Source of the DNA: Flavobacterium chryseum
Lineage (GTDB): Bacteria; Bacteroidota; Bacteroidia; Flavobacteriales; Flavobacteriaceae
Reading direction: 5' to 3'
Assembly (NCBI RefSeq): GCF_004362015.1
Contig: NZ_SNWW01000001.1
Span: 731,288 to 795,287, forward strand
Length of the DNA stretch: 64,000 nt
This document shows positions 61,063 to 64,000 of this stretch, piece after piece (the first letter of the stretch is position 1; each line of letters starts with the position of its first letter). Position numbers and translations under genes: made by a program. Under the pieces are notes generated by a model. It saw only the letters and a list, made by a program, of their open reading frames with translations, was not told the DNA's origin and did no database searches.

Positions 61063-62508
61063 TTAAAATTCTGCACTTCCAGGAGTTCTTGGGAAAGGAA
61101 TTACGTCTCTAATGTTTGTCATACCGGTTACAAACAATACAAGGCGCTCAAATCCTAAACCGAAACCTGCGTGAGTTGCAGAACCAAATCTTCTGGTGTC
61201 TAAATACCAGTATAATTCTTCTTCGTCGATTTCTAAAGCTTTCATTTTCTCAACCAAAACGTCGTAACGTTCTTCTCTTTCAGAACCACCCACGATTTCT
61301 CCAATTCCAGGGAAAAGGATATCCATTGCACGAACAGTTTCTCTTCCTGGTTCTGTGTTGTCATTTAGACGCATGTAAAACGCTTTGATGTTTGCAGGGT
61401 AATCAAATAAAATTACCGGACATTTAAAGTGTTTTTCAACCAAATAACGTTCGTGTTCAGATTGTAAATCAGCTCCCCATTCGTTGATGATGTATTGAAA
61501 TTTTTTCTTTTTATTCGGAGTTGATTCTCTTAAAATATCAATTGCTTCAGTATAAGAAACACGTTTGAAGTTGTTTTCTAAAACGAAGTTTAATTTCTCT
61601 AACAAAGGCATTTCGCTTCTATCCGCCTGTGGTTTTGCTTTTTCTTCTTCTAAAAGTCGTCCTTCTAAAAACTTCAAATCATCTTTACAATTGTCTAAAG
61701 CATATTTAATTACGTACTGAATAAAATCTTCAGCCAAATCCATGTTATCATCCAAATCGTTGAAAGCAACTTCCGGCTCAATCATCCAGAATTCTGCCAG
61801 GTGACGAGAAGTATTTGAGTTTTCAGCTCTAAAAGTTGGTCCAAAGGTATAAATCTGACCCAAAGCCATTGCAAAAGTTTCGCCTTCTAATTGTCCAGAA
61901 ACGGTCAAGTTAGTATGCTTTCCGAAGAAATCTTTTTTGAAATCAATATTTCCTTCTTCATTTTTTGGCAAATTATCCAAAGGCAATGAAGTTACCTGAA
62001 ACATTTCTCCTGCACCTTCAGCATCAGCTCCCGTAATAATTGGCGTATTTACATACACAAAACCTTTTTCCTGAAAATATTTATGAACTGCAAACGAAAG
62101 CACCGAACGCACACGCATAATCGCACCAAAAGCATTTGTACGTACGCGTAAATGTGCGTGAGTACGTAAATATTCTAAAGTATGCTTCTTTGGTTGCATT
62201 GGGAATTTCTCTGCATCAGAATCTCCAAGAATTTCAAGTTTAGTAACCTGAATTTCATATTTCTGACCCGCACCTTTACTTTCTACCAAAGTTCCAATTA
62301 CAGAAACTGCAGCTCCGGTAGTGATTCTTTTTAAAGTCTCTTCCGGTGTATTTTCAAAATCAACAACACATTGTATATTATTAATGGTAGAACCGTCATT
62401 AAGCGCGATGAACTGATTATTTCTAAAAGTTCTCACCCATCCTTTTGCATTAACCTCCTGAAGCGTCGTCGTACTGTTTAATAAGTCTTTAACTTTTGTG
62501 TGTTTCAT
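61063..62508 (-). CDS. asnS: Asparaginyl-tRNA synthetase
   Basis: A 481-residue class II synthetase. The N-terminal OB-fold anticodon domain ([28 protein letters not shown]) is followed by the catalytic domain: [20 protein letters not shown] (motif 1 zone), [20 protein letters not shown] (motif 2) and [21 protein letters not shown] (motif 3). These match AsnRS rather than AspRS. The gene is preceded by a promoter on the minus strand. Confidence 0.97.
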   Translation of the reverse strand: MKHTKVKDLLNSTTTLQEVNAKGWVRTFRNNQFIALNDGSTINNIQCVVDFENTPEETLKRITTGAAVSVIGTLVESKGAGQKYEIQVTKLEILGDSDAEKFPMQPKKHTLEYLRTHAHLRVRTNAFGAIMRVRSVLSFAVHKYFQEKGFVYVNTPIITGADAEGAGEMFQVTSLPLDNLPKNEEGNIDFKKDFFGKHTNLTVSGQLEGETFAMALGQIYTFGPTFRAENSNTSRHLAEFWMIEPEVAFNDLDDNMDLAEDFIQYVIKYALDNCKDDLKFLEGRLLEEEKAKPQADRSEMPLLEKLNFVLENNFKRVSYTEAIDILRESTPNKKKKFQYIINEWGADLQSEHERYLVEKHFKCPVILFDYPANIKAFYMRLNDNTEPGRETVRAMDILFPGIGEIVGGSEREERYDVLVEKMKALEIDEEELYWYLDTRRFGSATHAGFGLGFERLVLFVTGMTNIRDVIPFPRTPGSAEF

Positions 62509-62574
62509 TTTAATTTTAGATTTTAGATTTCTGATTTTAGATTAAAATAAAATCAGTGTTTTTATATCGAATTG

Positions 62575-62605
62575 CAAATATAAACGATAATAATTAATTT
62601 TTGAA
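62575..62605 (-). promoter_or_regulatory. Promoter of asnS
   Basis: Minus strand TATATTTG (62575-62582) fits TAnnTTTG. A TTC (62603-62605) stands where TTG is expected, 20 bp upstream. The ATG is at 62508. Confidence 0.45.
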
Positions 62606-62608
62606 GCT

Positions 62609-62690
62609 GTTTCCCGCTATCCGCTATATCTTTCTATTTTTAAAGAAAAAATAGAAAGGATGCCGCTGCTATCGGGGCTAGGGCATTTGT
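62609..62690. repeat. GCCCTAGCCCCGATAG-type repeat with strong hairpin
   Basis: Minus-strand reading: AAATGCCCTAGCCCCGATAG, AGCGGCATCCTTTCTATTTT, then a 12-bp perfect stem CTTTCTATTTTT/AAAAATAGAAAG (62630-62658), then AGATATAGCGGATAGCGGG. This type of hairpin element is common between Bacteroidota genes. The 264-bp gap 62509-62772 holds it and the asnS promoter but no frame. Confidence 0.6.
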
Positions 62691-62772
62691 TTATAAAAGA
62701 AAGTTTTTTTCCTTCACACTTTTGGTCATTTTCCCTTTGACTGCTATGATTAAGTATTTTGTTCTTATAGTT

Positions 62773-63579
62773 TTAAAATACTAATAACTCTTTTAGCTCA
62801 TTCGGAATTTCGTTCTTTTCCTCTATTTTTTCATAAATTTTTTGAGCTTTCTGTTTCATTTTTTCATCTTTTTTCATCTCCGAAACTTTTAGTAAGCAAA
62901 GTGAATAATGAACTCTAAAATTAAAATCTTTTTTATATGTTGATGAAACATTTTCCAAAAAGGGGAGAGCTTCTTCATACCTTTTATTTAATGATAATAA
63001 AATTGCTTTTAGGAATAATACATCATTTCTCAATTTTGGATTTATAAGTATATATTTCTGTATGGCAATATTTATATTTTCTAATCCTTTTTCATAATCT
63101 CCTAAAATTGGAGATGTAACAGCAAAACCATAATATCCCTCGGGGTTTTCAGGGAAAAGTTTAATTATTTCAGTGTATTTTTTTCGTGCAAGTTTTATGG
63201 TTTTTTCATTACCATATCGCAAACATTCTGCTGCGAGATTAGTTTTGAACTCAATAGACTTGTTATATGATGTGTCTGCTAGCATATAATACGCCAAAGC
63301 ATTTTTGTCGTTTAATAATCTTAGTGTGTAGCCTGTAAAGAATAATGCATCACAAAAAGTTGTGTCTTTTTTATAAGCTTGAAAAAAGGCTTTAGATGTC
63401 ATCTCTAGATATTTCTTATCTAATGACCTATTTAAATAAAGTGTTTCTATACCAACATTAAATGACTTAATTGCTTCTGGATTCTCAGATTTGCAATATA
63501 AATTTTTACCTTCAAAATAGTTTTGAGAAAAAATGAAACTTGTATTTAAGATAAGAAAAATCAGAACTATTTTTTTCAT
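62773..63579 (-). CDS. Secreted TPR-like hypothetical protein
   Basis: A 268-residue protein with signal peptide (KIVLIFLILNTSFIFSQN). The rest consists of TPR-type helical hairpins (KTNLAAECLRYGNEKTIKLA, GYYGFAVTSPILGDYEKGLE, AILLSLNKRYEEALPFLENV). It probably scaffolds protein contacts in the periplasm. No partner is evident. Confidence 0.72.
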   Translation of the reverse strand: MKKIVLIFLILNTSFIFSQNYFEGKNLYCKSENPEAIKSFNVGIETLYLNRSLDKKYLEMTSKAFFQAYKKDTTFCDALFFTGYTLRLLNDKNALAYYMLADTSYNKSIEFKTNLAAECLRYGNEKTIKLARKKYTEIIKLFPENPEGYYGFAVTSPILGDYEKGLENINIAIQKYILINPKLRNDVLFLKAILLSLNKRYEEALPFLENVSSTYKKDFNFRVHYSLCLLKVSEMKKDEKMKQKAQKIYEKIEEKNEIPNELKELLVF

Positions 63580-63605
63580 ATAAATTGATTATTAATCTAT
63601 GTGTG

Positions 63606-64000
63606 CTAATTCGTAAAATTCGTGTTTCCTTCCAAATTCTCCAAATCCTCTTTTTTAGCCTTCTTCTTCTCAAAAGTTAAAACCAAAGCCGGTAAAACCA
63701 ATAAATTCGCAAACATTGCAAACAACAATGTGCAAGAAATTAATCCACCAAGGGCAATTGTTCCGCTAAAGCTGGAAAGCGTGAAAGTAGCGAATCCTAA
63801 AATTAAGACTACCGATGTATAAAAAGTACTGATTCCCGTTTCTCTCAAAGCACTGAAAACAGATTTTTTAACCCTTCCGTTGCTTTGTATTAAATCATGT
63901 TTATACTTCGCCATAAACTGAATCGCATTATCTACTGAAATTCCAAACGCGATACTGAATACTAAAATCGTTGAAGGTTTCAACGGAATTCCGAAATAAC
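63606..64000 (-). CDS. RND/MMPL-type transporter, C-terminal part; gene runs off the right edge
   Basis: The minus-strand frame is open to the window end (about 130 residues visible). It contains FSIAFGISVDNAIQFMAKYK, with the Asp typical of RND/MMPL helix 4 or 10, SALRETGISTFYTSVVLILG, and terminal membrane helices. The charged tail ends NTNFTN. The family transports lipids, hopanoids or drugs by proton motive force. The substrate and full length cannot be judged here. Confidence 0.85.
   Translation of the reverse strand, partial: YFGIPLKPSTILVFSIAFGISVDNAIQFMAKYKHDLIQSNGRVKKSVFSALRETGISTFYTSVVLILGFATFTLSSFSGTIALGGLISCTLLFAMFANLLVLPALVLTFEKKKAKKEDLENLEGNTNFTN

Overview
The window looks like a chromosomal segment of a Flavobacterium-type Bacteroidota. 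The DNA is AT-rich. Several promoters fit the Bacteroidota pattern TTG-N19-21-TAnnTTTG, and Shine-Dalgarno sites are largely absent. The core genes are typical of the group: a b558-type succinate dehydrogenase operon, an HMG-CoA synthase, methylmalonyl-CoA epimerase, the DUF177-rpmF-fabH-accB-accC cluster, rpoN, asnS, recJ and rsmI. Rhs fragments carry the [14 protein letters not shown] core common in this phylum.

Layout. 1-15.4 kb holds housekeeping and hypothetical genes: the N-terminal part of an aminopeptidase P gene (minus strand, running off the left edge), small unknown proteins, mvaS, sdhC-sdhA-sdhB, a DeoR regulator, an omega-amidase, lipoproteins and mce. 15.4-28.2 kb is a 12.8-kb integrative and mobilizable element inserted in the 3' end of a CAU-anticodon tRNA gene and bounded by a 47-bp direct repeat. 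Its backbone is an excisionase-like HTH protein, a superfamily-3-type helicase, a Toprim primase-like protein with a cluster of GATGC repeats between these two, a putative oriT, a MobC-type accessory protein, a relaxase, and a tyrosine integrase next to the right end. Repeated GACGAACA motifs lie inside both ends. Its cargo is unusual. Two orphan Rhs C-terminal tips, each followed by a putative lipoprotein immunity gene, face each other across a second tyrosine recombinase. Each module starts in the same Rhs core codons and ends in the same roughly 50-bp tail repeat.

28.2-45.8 kb returns to chromosome: a short C-terminal sorting-signal-like protein, riboflavin synthase, pdxA, the fatty-acid gene cluster, a tandem array of six small secreted PepSY-like proteins next to a sigma-54 activator and a convergent hybrid histidine kinase, an S9 peptidase, a FAD oxidoreductase, mtgA and an LpxR-like protein. 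45.8-64 kb holds hypothetical proteins, tRNA-Ala, an enoyl-CoA hydratase, queD, an LpxH-like hydrolase, a seven-haem cytochrome lipoprotein, a frameshifted alpha/beta hydrolase, an MFS transporter, recJ, rsmI, tdk, rpoN, asnS and the C-terminal end of an RND/MMPL-type transporter (minus strand, running off the right edge).

Intergenic spaces contain several dispersed repeat families: CTGAGCnAAGTCGAAG elements, arrays of mini-palindromes, a GCCCTAGCCCCGATAG-type hairpin element, and TTCGTGAAATTCGTG-type repeats. The strongest candidate for an undescribed system is the pair of orphan Rhs toxin/immunity modules with matching ends around a private recombinase inside the mobilizable element.
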